A DNA stretch of 64,000 nt from Oscillospiraceae bacterium (GTDB taxonomy: Bacteria > Bacillota > Clostridia > Oscillospirales > Acutalibacteraceae), in NCBI GenBank assembly GCA_015066395.1, contig SVOL01000005.1, forward strand, positions 34,671-98,670, given 5' to 3'. Positions 33,933 to 43,881 of this stretch are shown piece after piece. A model generated the notes under the pieces. It saw only the letters and a list, made by a program, of their open reading frames with translations. It was not told the DNA's origin and ran no database searches. A program made the position numbers and the translations under genes. The stretch's first letter is position 1, and each line of letters begins with the position of its first letter.

Positions 33933-36752
33933 ATGTCGAAAGATGTTAAATTAGAAATATTGTACTATAAAACAAACGCTGATGTGGCACTCGAATTCGG
34001 TCTGCACGGCGATTATCCGTTGCGCCTTTTATCCATTGGCAGTGACGATATGTCGCAGTTGCTCCACAACCTGAAAAGGGCTATTTCGAGAAGTGAAATA
34101 ATCATCATTGTAGGCGCTCTTCAAAGCAGGGACAATCTCACGTCTTATCTTGCCAAATTTATCGGTCGCGGAACCGAAACGGGTGACAACGGCGATTACG
34201 GAATTTTAGAACCGGGAACCGTTACTATCCCTGCAGGTGCGTATCCTTTGGTAACTAAGGGTAAATACGGCGGATTTGTCATAGAAAGCGGACCGCAGAC
34301 CATCTTCGCACTCAATGAGGACCGTGACACCAGATTGAGAATTACCGAAGAGACGCTTGTTCCGTATATTACCGAACATCACAGGACCTTCGGCATACCG
34401 TCGGCCGCGATAAACACTCAGAAGGATATTTCTGCCACACCTGAATTTGAACCCGAAGCCGACAGCGAGCCTGCTATTACACCGATCATCGAAGAACCGA
34501 TCGCAGAAACCGAATCGGCAACTGTTGAAACAGTCGAACAGACTGCCGAAACCGAAGCAGCAAACGACAGTTTTACATCTTCAATCCTCTTTTCGGACAG
34601 CGATCCCGACGAAAACGGACCCGAGGCTTATAATGACTTATTGCAGTCGCTTGATTTTGATGAGGAAGAAGAGAATTTAGCAACACCAAAACCAATAAAA
34701 GGTAATCATAAAGAAATTCGTTTTGTCCGCGTTTTGTGTATAGTGCTGGCAAGTCTTGTATTGTTATGCTCGGTCGCCTGTGCTTTTTTTGATATCAGAA
34801 GGCTTTATTTTAACCCCGACACATACTACTCCGAATTAGCCAAGGATTACAACACTCCGGGAGAAAGTGCCGCCGCCGCATTTGAAAGAATCAAAAAAGA
34901 GAACAATGCATTTTTCACATGGCTTTCGTTTACTGCCGCCGGTATCGACCACCCGGTCATGTCGGTAAACTCCATTGAAGCCAACAAGAAGTTCCTAAAA
35001 AAACTTCCTAACGGCTGGTCGCACGAGTCGGGTTCGCTCATCAGCACCACCAACGTCTCCCCTAACCTTTCTAAAAACAACACTGTTATTTACGGCAACG
35101 CGGAAAACGGCGGTATTTTCAGCAACCTCAAGACCGCTGTTTTATCGCCCGATATGTATAGCGGATACTCTATCATAACCGCCGACAGCCGCTATCAAAG
35201 CACATGGTCGGTATTTTCGGTATTCACAAAAACAGACGCGGGAAGTTTTGATTTCACAAAACCGACCGACGGCTACGAAAACTACCTCAACACGTTAAGA
35301 TCGCTTTCCCGATTTGAAAACAATACGGAAATTTACGGCAACGAGATTCTGCTGATCTTAGTCGGCGTCCAAGGTGACGAAAACTACGTGGTTGTTGCAT
35401 CATTGAAGCAGGTTCGCGTGCTCTCCGAGTCGACTCCCGTTATTGGCGGTGTTACCTCTGACACAGCATCGACCGGCGAAGGTGAGCCCGACATCGGCAA
35501 CGACAAATCGGACGAGACAAATGAGCCCGAGAATGACGATTTCCAGGGTGACTCCCCCGATATTGAGATCGAGTTGCCTCCTGTTGTAAAACCGCCGGTG
35601 ACAAGTTCTACCCCTGCATCATCTGCTGTTTCTTCCACGGTTCCGTCCACACCGTCGTCGACAACGTCAAGCACAGCTTCTTCAAACACATCAACCGAAA
35701 GTTCAAAGCCACCGGTAAGTTCATCGGCGGTGTCATCTGCCACTCCTTCTAAACCCTCGTCGACTCCGCCGACATCCTCTGTCATTTCTTCAACGCCTTC
35801 GTCGGTAGTTTCTTCGACGGTTTCTTCCGCTACTTCATCGATGACTTCATCGGCTGTATCGTCGAATGTTTCTTCTGAGGTCTCATCAGTAACCTCGTCA
35901 GAGGTCACGTCCTCAGGCACAACCTCTCAGCCTGATGTTGATCCGATCTTCACCTGGGACAAGGAATTTACCATCACCGACAGTTCAACGGGCATCAAAT
36001 ATACCGCCAAAGCCGTCGATATGGTCGCTATGATAATTGAAGACGAAATGAGTCCTACCATAGACCCTGCCGAGGCACTTATTGCCCAGGCAATAGTCAA
36101 GTACAACTGGCTGCTCCACAACAACGGCGGTTCAAACGCTCTTGACCCCAATCCCACTCCGCAGGCCAAGCAGTATGCCGAAATGGCCAAAGGCTCACTT
36201 ATAATGTACGGAAATACGGTCGCCAAAACATATTGTTTCTCGTATTCAGCAGGTAAAACAGCAAATTACCACGACATCTGGGGTGGCGGTAAATACGCAT
36301 ATTTAGTAAGCGTAGACTGCCCTGTTGACGAAACCAATCCAAAATTTGAGACAGTTACGGTATACTCTTCCGAAACAATACGTAATGTTATAAAGGACGT
36401 TTGTGGTATTGATGTCAGCGATATGGATAAGGAAAAGTGGCTTGTACCCACCGAATATGACGATAACGGTGTTTACTGCACCAAGATCAAGATCGGTGGC
36501 AAGGAATACAAGGGTACATACCTCAGAAACAATATTCTGACCAAGGCAAAAACCGGTCAGAGCACCATTCGCTCTTCGGCCTATAAGATTCAGTATAACG
36601 AAGAGGACGACACCTTTACCGTCACAGTCCGCGGCTACGGTCACGGCGTGGGACTTAGCCAATACGGTGCGAAGCAGTATGCTAAGCAAGGCTGGACGCA
36701 CGAGCAGATAATCGCGCACTTCTTCCCCGGCACAACTTTAGTAAAACATTGA
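33933..36752 (+). CDS. Fusion protein: CinA/MogA-like domain, membrane helix, degenerate sortase-like domain, Ser/Thr linker, SpoIID domain
   Basis: A 939-residue protein with five parts. Residues 1-155 resemble the MoCF domain of CinA and MogA ('SRSEIIIIVGAL', 'RDNLTSYL', 'GGFVIESGPQTIFAL'), without an obvious intact active site. An acidic linker follows, then a membrane helix at 264-286. Residues 325-497 follow a class B sortase pattern ('GIDHPVM', 'NTVIYGNAENGGIFSNL', 'WSVFSVFT', 'YVVVASL'), but the catalytic His of IYGH is Asn389 and the TLSTC Cys segment reads LILVG (474-478). Residues 555-665 are a Ser/Thr/Pro linker. Residues 680-939 are a SpoIID/LytB domain with 'EDEMSPT' and 'GYGHGVGLSQYGA' (901-913). 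The SpoIID part would cut peptidoglycan outside the cytoplasmic membrane, while the N-terminal part stays in the cytoplasm. It lies 61 bases after thiI and 9 before a small membrane protein gene. Role unknown; sporulation engulfment or cell wall remodelling is inferred. Confidence 0.75.
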   Translation: MSKDVKLEILYYKTNADVALEFGLHGDYPLRLLSIGSDDMSQLLHNLKRAISRSEIIIIVGALQSRDNLTSYLAKFIGRGTETGDNGDYGILEPGTVTIPAGAYPLVTKGKYGGFVIESGPQTIFALNEDRDTRLRITEETLVPYITEHHRTFGIPSAAINTQKDISATPEFEPEADSEPAITPIIEEPIAETESATVETVEQTAETEAANDSFTSSILFSDSDPDENGPEAYNDLLQSLDFDEEEENLATPKPIKGNHKEIRFVRVLCIVLASLVLLCSVACAFFDIRRLYFNPDTYYSELAKDYNTPGESAAAAFERIKKENNAFFTWLSFTAAGIDHPVMSVNSIEANKKFLKKLPNGWSHESGSLISTTNVSPNLSKNNTVIYGNAENGGIFSNLKTAVLSPDMYSGYSIITADSRYQSTWSVFSVFTKTDAGSFDFTKPTDGYENYLNTLRSLSRFENNTEIYGNEILLILVGVQGDENYVVVASLKQVRVLSESTPVIGGVTSDTASTGEGEPDIGNDKSDETNEPENDDFQGDSPDIEIELPPVVKPPVTSSTPASSAVSSTVPSTPSSTTSSTASSNTSTESSKPPVSSSAVSSATPSKPSSTPPTSSVISSTPSSVVSSTVSSATSSMTSSAVSSNVSSEVSSVTSSEVTSSGTTSQPDVDPIFTWDKEFTITDSSTGIKYTAKAVDMVAMIIEDEMSPTIDPAEALIAQAIVKYNWLLHNNGGSNALDPNPTPQAKQYAEMAKGSLIMYGNTVAKTYCFSYSAGKTANYHDIWGGGKYAYLVSVDCPVDETNPKFETVTVYSSETIRNVIKDVCGIDVSDMDKEKWLVPTEYDDNGVYCTKIKIGGKEYKGTYLRNNILTKAKTGQSTIRSSAYKIQYNEEDDTFTVTVRGYGHGVGLSQYGAKQYAKQGWTHEQIIAHFFPGTTLVKH

Positions 36753-36761
36753 GGAGACAGT

Positions 36762-37268
36762 ATGGTTGAACGATTTATAGAACTTTTAAAAGGCATCCCG
36801 CCCGAACTGATTATTTTCATAATCTCACTGATTCCGATTTTAGAGCTGAGAGGCGGTCTTGTTGCCGCTGCTCTCTTGGGTGTTGAATGGTACATAGCCT
36901 TCCCCATCTGCGTTATCGGCAATATGCTGCCCATTCCGTTTATTCTGCTGTTTATAAAGCAGATATTCAAATTTCTGCGCAAATTCCCCGGTTTCAGAAC
37001 TATTATTCCGAAACTGGAAGCGAAAGCCGGCGAAAAAGGCAGTCTTATCAACCGCGGCCGTTTCATAGGTCTGTACTCATTCGTTGCAATACCCTTGCCG
37101 GGCACCGGTGCCTGGATGGGTGCTTTGGCGGCCAACCTGTTCGATATCAGGATCAAACGCTCCTTCCCGATTATTTTCTTAGGTGTAGTGACAGCGGGTG
37201 TAATAATGTTGCTTATAGCCTACGCGCTTCCCAATCTCTGTGCGAAATTATTTGGTTTCAGTTTCTGA
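36762..37268 (+). CDS. Small multidrug export-like membrane protein (COG2426)
   Basis: A 168-residue protein with about four to five membrane segments. 'PILELRGGLVAA' near residue 26 and 'PLPGTGAWMGALAA' near residue 110 are the family's conserved motifs. The family name (small multidrug export protein) rests on little experimental work. It begins 9 bases after the SpoIID fusion gene and is probably cotranscribed with it, then ends at a strong terminator. Confidence 0.8.
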   Translation: MVERFIELLKGIPPELIIFIISLIPILELRGGLVAAALLGVEWYIAFPICVIGNMLPIPFILLFIKQIFKFLRKFPGFRTIIPKLEAKAGEKGSLINRGRFIGLYSFVAIPLPGTGAWMGALAANLFDIRIKRSFPIIFLGVVTAGVIMLLIAYALPNLCAKLFGFSF

Positions 37269-37270
37269 TC

Positions 37271-37309
37271 AAAACAAAAAAACCGCCGATTGGCGGTTTT
37301 TTTGTTTTG
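37271..37309. terminator. Bidirectional terminator
   Basis: Arms AAAACAAAAAAACCGCC and GGCGGTTTTTTTGTTTT, perfect stem with A and T tracts on both sides, between convergent genes. Confidence 0.92.
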
Positions 37310-37315
37310 AATTTA

Positions 37316-39202
37316 TTACTTGCACATCTGCATTTCTTTAGACTCGGCGGCTTTGCTGTTGACGACGTCGGCCGAATGGAAGGTCGGAACGACCTGCATA
37401 AGTGCGGACTTTATATCGTCATTATCACCACTCAAAGCCTCTTTCAAAACTGCAAGTTTCTTGTCAACCTCTTCCCGTGACAAAGGAGCATCACGTTCAA
37501 CAAAAATGAGGTTGTTTTTAGTTCTTTCAAGATTATCATCATTCTGAATGAGCAATTCCTCATAAAGCTTCTCTCCGGGTCTCAAGCCGGTTTCGATGAT
37601 ATTTATATCGCGGTACGGAACGTAACCCGCGAGCTTTATCATATTGATAGCAAGATCGATGATCTTAACGGGATTACCCATATCAAGAACATACAGTTCG
37701 CCGTTCTTGGCCATCGAGCCTGCCTGCATAACCAGCTGAGAAGCCTCAGGGATCGTCATAAAGTAGCGAATAATGCGACGGTCGGTGATGGTAACCGGTC
37801 CGCCTGCCTCGATCTGACGGCGGAACAAAGGAATGACCGAGCCGTTGGAGCCGAGAACGTTGCCGAAGCGGACAGCCGCAAACTCAGTAGTGGCAGAATC
37901 GAAACGGCTCTGAACGATCATTTCGCACATACGCTTGGTGGCACCCATCACATTTGTAGGGTTAACGGCCTTATCGGTCGAGATCATAATAAACTTCTTG
38001 ACTGCGTGTTTTTCGGAAACATTAACGGTGTTAAGAGTACCGAAAACATTGTTTTTAAGAGCCTCACAGCAGGAATTTTCCATAAGCGGCACATGCTTAT
38101 GAGCCGCGGCGTGGAAAACGATATCAGGCTTGTACTTATTAAATACATCGTCGAGTCGGTTGTAATCGCGGATAGAACCGATCTCAACCGCCAAATTAAG
38201 TTTACTGCCATAATTCTGATGCAGTTCCTGCTGAATATCGTATGCGTTATTCTCGTAAATGTCGAAAATGATCAACTGTCTGGGCTCGGCCTTAACCAGC
38301 TGACGGCAGATCTCACTGCCGATCGAACCGCCACCGCCGGTTACAAGAACGACCTTGTCGCGGTAATAGTTATATGTATCATTATCGTTTATCTGCAGAG
38401 TGTCACGGAACAGAAGATCCTCGATCTTAAGTTCGCGAAGGCTACGGCGTGTAGCCACATTACCCGTATTGCCGTTAATGGCAAAATCATAAAGTTTGAT
38501 CTTACAGCCGGTATTAGAGTAGTAATCGTAAAGAACGTGTGCTTCACTCGACGAAAGTTTGGGGAGTGCAATGAATATCTCCTTGACCGACAAATCCTTC
38601 AGGTGCTTGAAGACCATATCATCCTCACCGATGACCTTGATGCCCGAAATATATCCGCCGACCTTATACTTGTCCTTATCAATAAAGCAGACAGGACGAT
38701 AGTGCGAATTGGAGTTATGCAACAATTCTTCAACCAGCAATGAACCGGTCTGACCCGCACCGACAATGGCTACAGGGATCTGATAAGCCTCACCCGTTGC
38801 ACTGTTTTTAATATTCATGTGCATCTGGTAAACGAAACGGGAAAGCAGGGTCAGCAAAGTGAAAATAACGATATTGGAAACGGTAAACCAAACCGATACA
38901 TACCAGAAATTGTGAAGCACCAAGCGGGTGAACATCGTTGCAAAACAGTAGGACAAAAAGTCGCAACCGATCACAGCCAAATACGCCTTATTATTCGCAT
39001 AACGCCAAACATTGGAATAAACCTTTGCGGCACAGCGAACGCCGAAAACAGTAACGTAATAAAAGACGAAATTGTGCAAAAAGACATCCAACTCCATCAT
39101 CGTGTTGACTTCGGACAGAGTGGACAACAAATATGTAAAGATGTAGGAAACGACCAAAAAAGCGGAATCTATCAGAAACAGCGCCAGTTTTCTTAAATTC
39201 AT
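37316..39202 (-). CDS. Membrane-bound UDP-sugar 4,6-dehydratase (PglF/CapD/WbpM family)
   Basis: A 628-residue polysaccharide biosynthesis protein. Four membrane helices fill residues 1-135, a first Rossmann (CoA-binding-like) domain with 'VAIVGAGQTGSLLVEELL' follows, then the dehydratase domain with the NAD motif 'VTGGGGSIGSEICRQL' near residue 287 and the active site 'STDKAVNPTNVMGATKRM'. Members turn UDP-GlcNAc into its 4-keto-6-deoxy form for bacillosamine, legionaminic acid or N-acetylquinovosamine type sugars. No glycosyltransferase or aminotransferase gene is next to it, so the pathway is open. Confidence 0.9.
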   Translation of the reverse strand: MNLRKLALFLIDSAFLVVSYIFTYLLSTLSEVNTMMELDVFLHNFVFYYVTVFGVRCAAKVYSNVWRYANNKAYLAVIGCDFLSYCFATMFTRLVLHNFWYVSVWFTVSNIVIFTLLTLLSRFVYQMHMNIKNSATGEAYQIPVAIVGAGQTGSLLVEELLHNSNSHYRPVCFIDKDKYKVGGYISGIKVIGEDDMVFKHLKDLSVKEIFIALPKLSSSEAHVLYDYYSNTGCKIKLYDFAINGNTGNVATRRSLRELKIEDLLFRDTLQINDNDTYNYYRDKVVLVTGGGGSIGSEICRQLVKAEPRQLIIFDIYENNAYDIQQELHQNYGSKLNLAVEIGSIRDYNRLDDVFNKYKPDIVFHAAAHKHVPLMENSCCEALKNNVFGTLNTVNVSEKHAVKKFIMISTDKAVNPTNVMGATKRMCEMIVQSRFDSATTEFAAVRFGNVLGSNGSVIPLFRRQIEAGGPVTITDRRIIRYFMTIPEASQLVMQAGSMAKNGELYVLDMGNPVKIIDLAINMIKLAGYVPYRDINIIETGLRPGEKLYEELLIQNDDNLERTKNNLIFVERDAPLSREEVDKKLAVLKEALSGDNDDIKSALMQVVPTFHSADVVNSKAAESKEMQMCK

Positions 39203-39224
39203 TAATATGCCTCCGTTCCAAAAA

Positions 39225-39253
39225 ATTATACCACACGGTCAACCTCGTGTCAA
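39225..39253 (-). promoter_or_regulatory. Promoter of the dehydratase gene
   Basis: On the minus strand perfect TTGACA (39248-39253), spacer 17, perfect TATAAT (39225-39230), about 22 bases before the gene start. Confidence 0.9.
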
Positions 39254-39381
39254 ATGTCAACGTAGCGAAAAAGTGCATAAAAAAGCATCAACATATATGG
39301 TTAAAAGCAATAAACTCCCTTTAAAACCGCCGTTTTTCAGAGTATTTTTGTGTATTATTCTGCATTTTTTATAAAAAAGTA

Positions 39382-39410
39382 TGGAAAAACCACAGCATAT
39401 ACTTTATAAT
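39382..39410 (+). promoter_or_regulatory. Promoter of trkA-trkH
   Basis: TGGAAA (39382-39387), spacer 17, perfect TATAAT (39405-39410); AAAGGAGC precedes the trkA start. The rest of the spacer 39254-39381 shows nothing else that I recognise. Confidence 0.65.
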
Positions 39411-39439
39411 ATATACAAACGTTAAAAGGAGCAGGATAT

Positions 39440-40789
39440 ATGAATATCATTATTGCCGGTTGCGGAAATATCGGCACCTCGGTACTTGAAAGCCTTGTTA
39501 CAGAGGGTCACAACGTAACTGTTATTGATAAAGACCCCAAAATCATCGAAACGGCAAGTACCGCTTTTGACACAATGGGTGTTGTCGGCAATGCGGCAGA
39601 CAGCGACGCTTTGCAGGAAGCCGGTATCGGCACCTGCGACCTCTTTGTTTCGGTCACCGGTTCGGACGAGTTCAATATGCTCAGTTGCTACCTTGCAAAA
39701 AGGCTCGGTGCGGCTCATACCATCGCACGTATCCGCGCGCCGGAATACAACGACCATAGCCTCACCTTTATGCGTAACGAATTAGAGCTCGATATGTCCA
39801 TAAATCCCGAAATGCAAAGTGCTATGGAATTGTTCAACATCTTGAAGCTTCCCGGCGCGCTTAATATAGAAACATTTGCCAACCGACGTATGGAAATGGT
39901 TGAGATCCCCATTAAAGACGATATTCAGTTTACTCTGACCGAACTGCGCAAAAAGATCAATCAAGACTTCCTTATCTGTGCCATTGAGCGTGATGGCAAC
40001 GTTATTATTCCTGACGGTCGCAGTGTCATTCGCAAAGGCGACCGTATCCGTCTCACCGCTTCTCCGTTCACCATTCAGAAGCTGCTAAAGCACTTCGGTA
40101 TTGAGACAAAGCAGGCTAAAAACGTTATGATCATCGGCGCAAGCCAGACCTCATACTATCTCGCCAAGATGCTTTTAAATAGCGGACATAACGTAAAGAT
40201 CGTCGAACGTGATGCCGAAAAGTGCCTGAAGTTCAGCGAGCAGCTGCCCAAAGCAGTTGTTATCAACGGCGACGGACTCGACCAGGATCTGCTGACCGAG
40301 GAAGGCATATTATCAATGGACAGTTTTATATCCTTAACCTCATCCGACGAAGAAAACATACTTCTCTCCTTCTTCGCGTTATCCAACTGTGTGCGCAAGG
40401 TTATTACTACAGTCAGCCGCCCTGAGCTTGCCTCAATGGCTGAGAACCTCGGTCTCGACAGTATCGTATCGCCTAAAAAACTTATTTCCGACATTCTGAC
40501 AAGGTATGCCAGAGCGCTTGACAATTCCAAGGGCAGTAACGTCGAAAAACTTTATAAGATAATCGACGGCAAAGCCGAAGCGCTTGAATTCAATGTAAAA
40601 AAGGATTTTGAGGGACTTAATCTGCCGATCAAAGAACTAAAACTCAAGAAAAACGTGCTTATTGCCGGCATTATCCGCGGTCGCCAAGGCATTATTCCCA
40701 CCGGTGACGATTGCTTTAAAGCGAATGACAAGGTCATTATCATCGCTGCCGGAATTAAGATGAATGATCTTTCCGATATTTTCGCGTAA
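39440..40789 (+). CDS. trkA: Trk potassium uptake system NAD-binding protein TrkA
   Basis: Cytoplasmic gating ring of the TrkH K+ channel. The 449-residue protein is two RCK units in tandem: the first begins 'IIIAGCGNIGTSVLESL' with an intact GxGxxG, the second begins near residue 228 with 'MIIGASQTSYYLAKML', where the glycine motif is altered. Each is followed by an RCK_C (TrkA_C) domain. trkH follows after 13 bases. Confidence 0.93.
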   Translation: MNIIIAGCGNIGTSVLESLVTEGHNVTVIDKDPKIIETASTAFDTMGVVGNAADSDALQEAGIGTCDLFVSVTGSDEFNMLSCYLAKRLGAAHTIARIRAPEYNDHSLTFMRNELELDMSINPEMQSAMELFNILKLPGALNIETFANRRMEMVEIPIKDDIQFTLTELRKKINQDFLICAIERDGNVIIPDGRSVIRKGDRIRLTASPFTIQKLLKHFGIETKQAKNVMIIGASQTSYYLAKMLLNSGHNVKIVERDAEKCLKFSEQLPKAVVINGDGLDQDLLTEEGILSMDSFISLTSSDEENILLSFFALSNCVRKVITTVSRPELASMAENLGLDSIVSPKKLISDILTRYARALDNSKGSNVEKLYKIIDGKAEALEFNVKKDFEGLNLPIKELKLKKNVLIAGIIRGRQGIIPTGDDCFKANDKVIIIAAGIKMNDLSDIFA

Positions 40790-40802
40790 CGGAGTTTGAT
40801 TT

Positions 40803-42251
40803 ATGAATATTAAAATGGTTTTAAACACCGTCGGCAAGATACTGATAGCACTCGGCGGACTGATGCTGTTGCCGGTCGCAGTATCCCTTATCTACGGTGA
40901 AAAATGCGTTTACGCTTTTATTGCGGCAATAGGTATATCACTTGTGTTGGGATATGCACTTACAGTCCTTGTCAAACCCCGTAACACAAATATGTATGCC
41001 AAGGAAGGCTTTGCAATCGTAACCGTCTCGTGGATCATCTTGTCGCTGATCGGTGCGCTCCCCTTCTTTTTAAGCGGTGAGGTGCCCAACTATATCGACG
41101 CTGTATTTGAGACCGTCAGCGGTTTCACGACCACGGGTGCTTCGATACTCAAAGATGTCGAGGCTCTAAGCCGCGGACTGATATTCTGGCGAAGTTTTAC
41201 ACACTGGATCGGCGGTATGGGTGTACTCGTATTTGTTATGGCTATTTCACCCACCGCAACCGACCGTTCGTTGCACATTATGCGTGCCGAAATGCCCGGT
41301 CCTATAGTCGGAAAGCTGGTTCCCAAAGCCAAAGAGACCGCAAAGATACTCTATATCATATATATCGTCCTGACCCTTGTAGAAGTAGTCTTCTTGCTCT
41401 GCGGCGGTCTCTCACTCTTTGACAGCGCTGTGCTGTCATTTGGTACCGCCGGTACCGGTGGATTCAGTATGAAAGCAAGCGGTATTGCCAAATACAGTTC
41501 CTACGTTCAATGGGTGATCACAGCATTTATGTTGATCTTCGGTGTCAACTTCAACCTTTATTTCCTGATACTCATCAAACGCTTTAAAATGGCCATCACC
41601 AGTAGTGAGCTGTGGGTATACCTTTGTATCGTTTTGGCAAGTATCACACTTATTGCAGCCAACATCTCAAAAGAAGTCGGCTACTCGGTTTCGGATTCTA
41701 TAAGATACTCGGCTTTCCAGGTATCGTCTATCGTCACGACCACGGGATATGCCACCGCCGATTTCAACCTTTGGCCGACCTTCTCAAAAGCAATATTGGT
41801 ATTACTAATGTTCATCGGCGGATGTGCAGGTTCAACAGCCGGAGGTTTCAAGGTTTCGCGCGTTATTATGCTTTTTAAAAGCGTCAAAAAAGAGTTCGGG
41901 AAACTGTTGCATCCGAGATCGGTCAGCACGGTCAAATTTGAGGGTAAGACCTTGGAGGACAACACCATTTCAGGTGTCACCAACTATCTTGCGATCTATA
42001 TGATTTGCATACTGTTGCTTTTCGTCGGACTCAGCCTTAACGGACTTGATTTTGAGACTAACGCCACCGCCGCCATCACCTGCTTCAACAATGTAGGTCC
42101 CGGTTTGTCATTGGTCGGTCCTTTCGGCGGATTTTCCTGCTTCAATTCCTTTTCGAAGGTGTTGCTATCCTTCGCCATGCTGTTGGGACGACTTGAGATC
42201 TTCCCTGTCCTGCTTTTCTTCACACCCGCAACCTGGGTGAGAACTAAATAA
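40803..42251 (+). CDS. trkH: Trk potassium uptake system membrane protein TrkH
   Basis: K+ translocating subunit with four membrane-pore-membrane repeats. Pore-loop segments are visible as 'VSGFTTTGASIL', 'GTAGTGGFSMKASGI', 'VTTTGYATADF' and 'CFNNVGPGLSLVGPFG', and 'HWIGGMGVLVF' and 'GGCAGSTAGGFKVSR' are further signatures. 482 residues. Works with the TrkA ring encoded just upstream. Confidence 0.94.
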   Translation: MNIKMVLNTVGKILIALGGLMLLPVAVSLIYGEKCVYAFIAAIGISLVLGYALTVLVKPRNTNMYAKEGFAIVTVSWIILSLIGALPFFLSGEVPNYIDAVFETVSGFTTTGASILKDVEALSRGLIFWRSFTHWIGGMGVLVFVMAISPTATDRSLHIMRAEMPGPIVGKLVPKAKETAKILYIIYIVLTLVEVVFLLCGGLSLFDSAVLSFGTAGTGGFSMKASGIAKYSSYVQWVITAFMLIFGVNFNLYFLILIKRFKMAITSSELWVYLCIVLASITLIAANISKEVGYSVSDSIRYSAFQVSSIVTTTGYATADFNLWPTFSKAILVLLMFIGGCAGSTAGGFKVSRVIMLFKSVKKEFGKLLHPRSVSTVKFEGKTLEDNTISGVTNYLAIYMICILLLFVGLSLNGLDFETNATAAITCFNNVGPGLSLVGPFGGFSCFNSFSKVLLSFAMLLGRLEIFPVLLFFTPATWVRTK

Positions 42252-42256
42252 ATTTT

Positions 42257-42282
42257 AAAGCCGATGCATTAGCATCGGCTTT
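42257..42282. terminator. Bidirectional terminator between trkH and pstB
   Basis: AAAGCCGATGC, loop ATTA, GCATCGGCTTT; T-rich on the plus side and TTTAAAATTTATTT on the minus side. Confidence 0.88.
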
Positions 42283-42286
42283 CATT

Positions 42287-43039
42287 TTACCCAAACTGAC
42301 CTGAAATATAGTCTGCGGTTCTTTTATCAAACGGTGTTTTAAACAGTACATCTGTGTTATTGAACTCTATCATCTCACCGAGCAGAAAAAAGGCTGTTTT
42401 GTCGGCGATCCTCATTGCCTGCTGCATATTGTGGGTCACCATTATCACCGTGAACTTACTCTTCAATTCCTTTACAAGCGATTCGATCTTCGCGGTCGAA
42501 ATCGGGTCAAGTGCCGAGGTCGGCTCATCCATCAGCAACACTTCGGGACTCACAGCGAGTGCCCTTGCTATACAAAGCCTCTGCTGCTGACCGCCCGAAA
42601 GACCTAATGCGTTGGTTTTTAACCGATCCTTTGTCTCATTCCAAAGGAAAGCCTGCTTTAAGGAGCGTTCAACTATCTCGTCAAGTTCGGTCTTTTTTCT
42701 AATACCGTGAACACGCGGTCCGTATGCAATGTTATCATAAATGCTCATTGGAAAAGGGTTCGGCTTTTGAAAGACCATTCCTATACTTTTCCGTAGAGAA
42801 TTTACATCATAGCGGCTATATATATCCCTACCTCTAAACAACACAGACCCGCTTATTTTACATTGAGGTTCTAACTCATTCAATCGGTTAAAGCACTTTA
42901 AAAAGGTCGACTTTCCGCAACCCGAAGGACCGATCAGAGCGATAATATTCTTCTCGGGAATATGAATGTCGATACCCTTTAAAACGTGTGTCTGACCGTA
43001 CCACAGCTGCAGATCACGCGTGCTCAAAATACTGCTCAT
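42287..43039 (-). CDS. pstB: Phosphate ABC transporter ATP-binding protein
   Basis: ATPase of the high-affinity phosphate importer. Walker A '[16 protein letters not shown]', ABC signature '[15 protein letters not shown]' and Walker B '[12 protein letters not shown]' are complete, and the PstB hallmark '[15 protein letters not shown]' is present. 250 residues. Last gene of pstSCAB; no phoU follows before the convergent trkH. Confidence 0.96.
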   Translation of the reverse strand: MSSILSTRDLQLWYGQTHVLKGIDIHIPEKNIIALIGPSGCGKSTFLKCFNRLNELEPQCKISGSVLFRGRDIYSRYDVNSLRKSIGMVFQKPNPFPMSIYDNIAYGPRVHGIRKKTELDEIVERSLKQAFLWNETKDRLKTNALGLSGGQQQRLCIARALAVSPEVLLMDEPTSALDPISTAKIESLVKELKSKFTVIMVTHNMQQAMRIADKTAFFLLGEMIEFNNTDVLFKTPFDKRTADYISGQFG

Positions 43040-43881
43040 GTCTTTACCCTTCCTATTTTGAAAAGTGCGCGCGCCGACAGATTCAGCACAAAACTAAGAA
43101 GCACAAGAACAAGTGCTATTGTGAATGCCATATCAAAATCGCCGCGTTCTTTTGCATAGATATAAAGTGCCACAGTCAAAGTCGAGCCCGAGTTATTAGG
43201 ACTAAAAATCTCAAAAATATTAAGCATTTTGTCAGCTACACCGGCCGTAAAAATCAGAGCGGCACTCTCGCCGATTATTCGTCCAACACTCAAAATTGCA
43301 CCGGCCAGCACGCCGTTCAACGCCGACGGAAGTACTACAGTCCGCGTTGTGTGCCATCTGCCGGTTCCTAAGGCAAACGCACCGTCTCGGTAACCTGCCG
43401 GCACGGATTTCAAAGCTTCCAGAGAGGTTCTGACAATACCCGGCAACACAACGAAGGCCATCGTGAGTGCGCCCGAAATGATACTCGTGCCGAGTCCTAA
43501 AGATGTAACAAAAACAAGCAGTCCGACCAGACCGTAAATTATAGAAGGAACACCGGCCAGAATATCGACAGCGAACTCGATGATGCGAACGGTAATACCC
43601 GCCCTACGGTATTCATTGAGATAAATCGCTGTGCCGACACCTAAAGGCAAAGCAATACCCAAGGTCAGCACAACGATATAAACCGTATTCAAAATATTCG
43701 GCAGTATGCCGATAGTACCCTTCAAAAAACTCGGTATTCCCGTTAATATTTCGACCGTCAGCATTTCGCGGCCGCGGATAAATACAGTAAAAACTAGCCC
43801 TAATATCAAAAGAACCGTCACGGCCGCCGAAATATAACATAGCCAGAGAAACAAAACGGATATCAATTTTCTTTTGCTCAT
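43036..43881 (-). CDS. pstA: Phosphate ABC transporter permease PstA
   Basis: Membrane subunit with about six helices and the binding-protein-dependent transport motif '[19 protein letters not shown]' that contacts PstB. 281 residues. Overlaps pstC and pstB by four bases each. Confidence 0.93.
   Translation of the reverse strand: MSKRKLISVLFLWLCYISAAVTVLLILGLVFTVFIRGREMLTVEILTGIPSFLKGTIGILPNILNTVYIVVLTLGIALPLGVGTAIYLNEYRRAGITVRIIEFAVDILAGVPSIIYGLVGLLVFVTSLGLGTSIISGALTMAFVVLPGIVRTSLEALKSVPAGYRDGAFALGTGRWHTTRTVVLPSALNGVLAGAILSVGRIIGESAALIFTAGVADKMLNIFEIFSPNNSGSTLTVALYIYAKERGDFDMAFTIALVLVLLSFVLNLSARALFKIGRVKT

Noticed and set aside
35384-35920. Minus-strand frame in the Ser/Thr linker of the SpoIID fusion
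   Set aside because: It reads as a monotonous Glu/Asp/Val/Thr sequence that is just the complement of the repetitive TCT/TCA codons.
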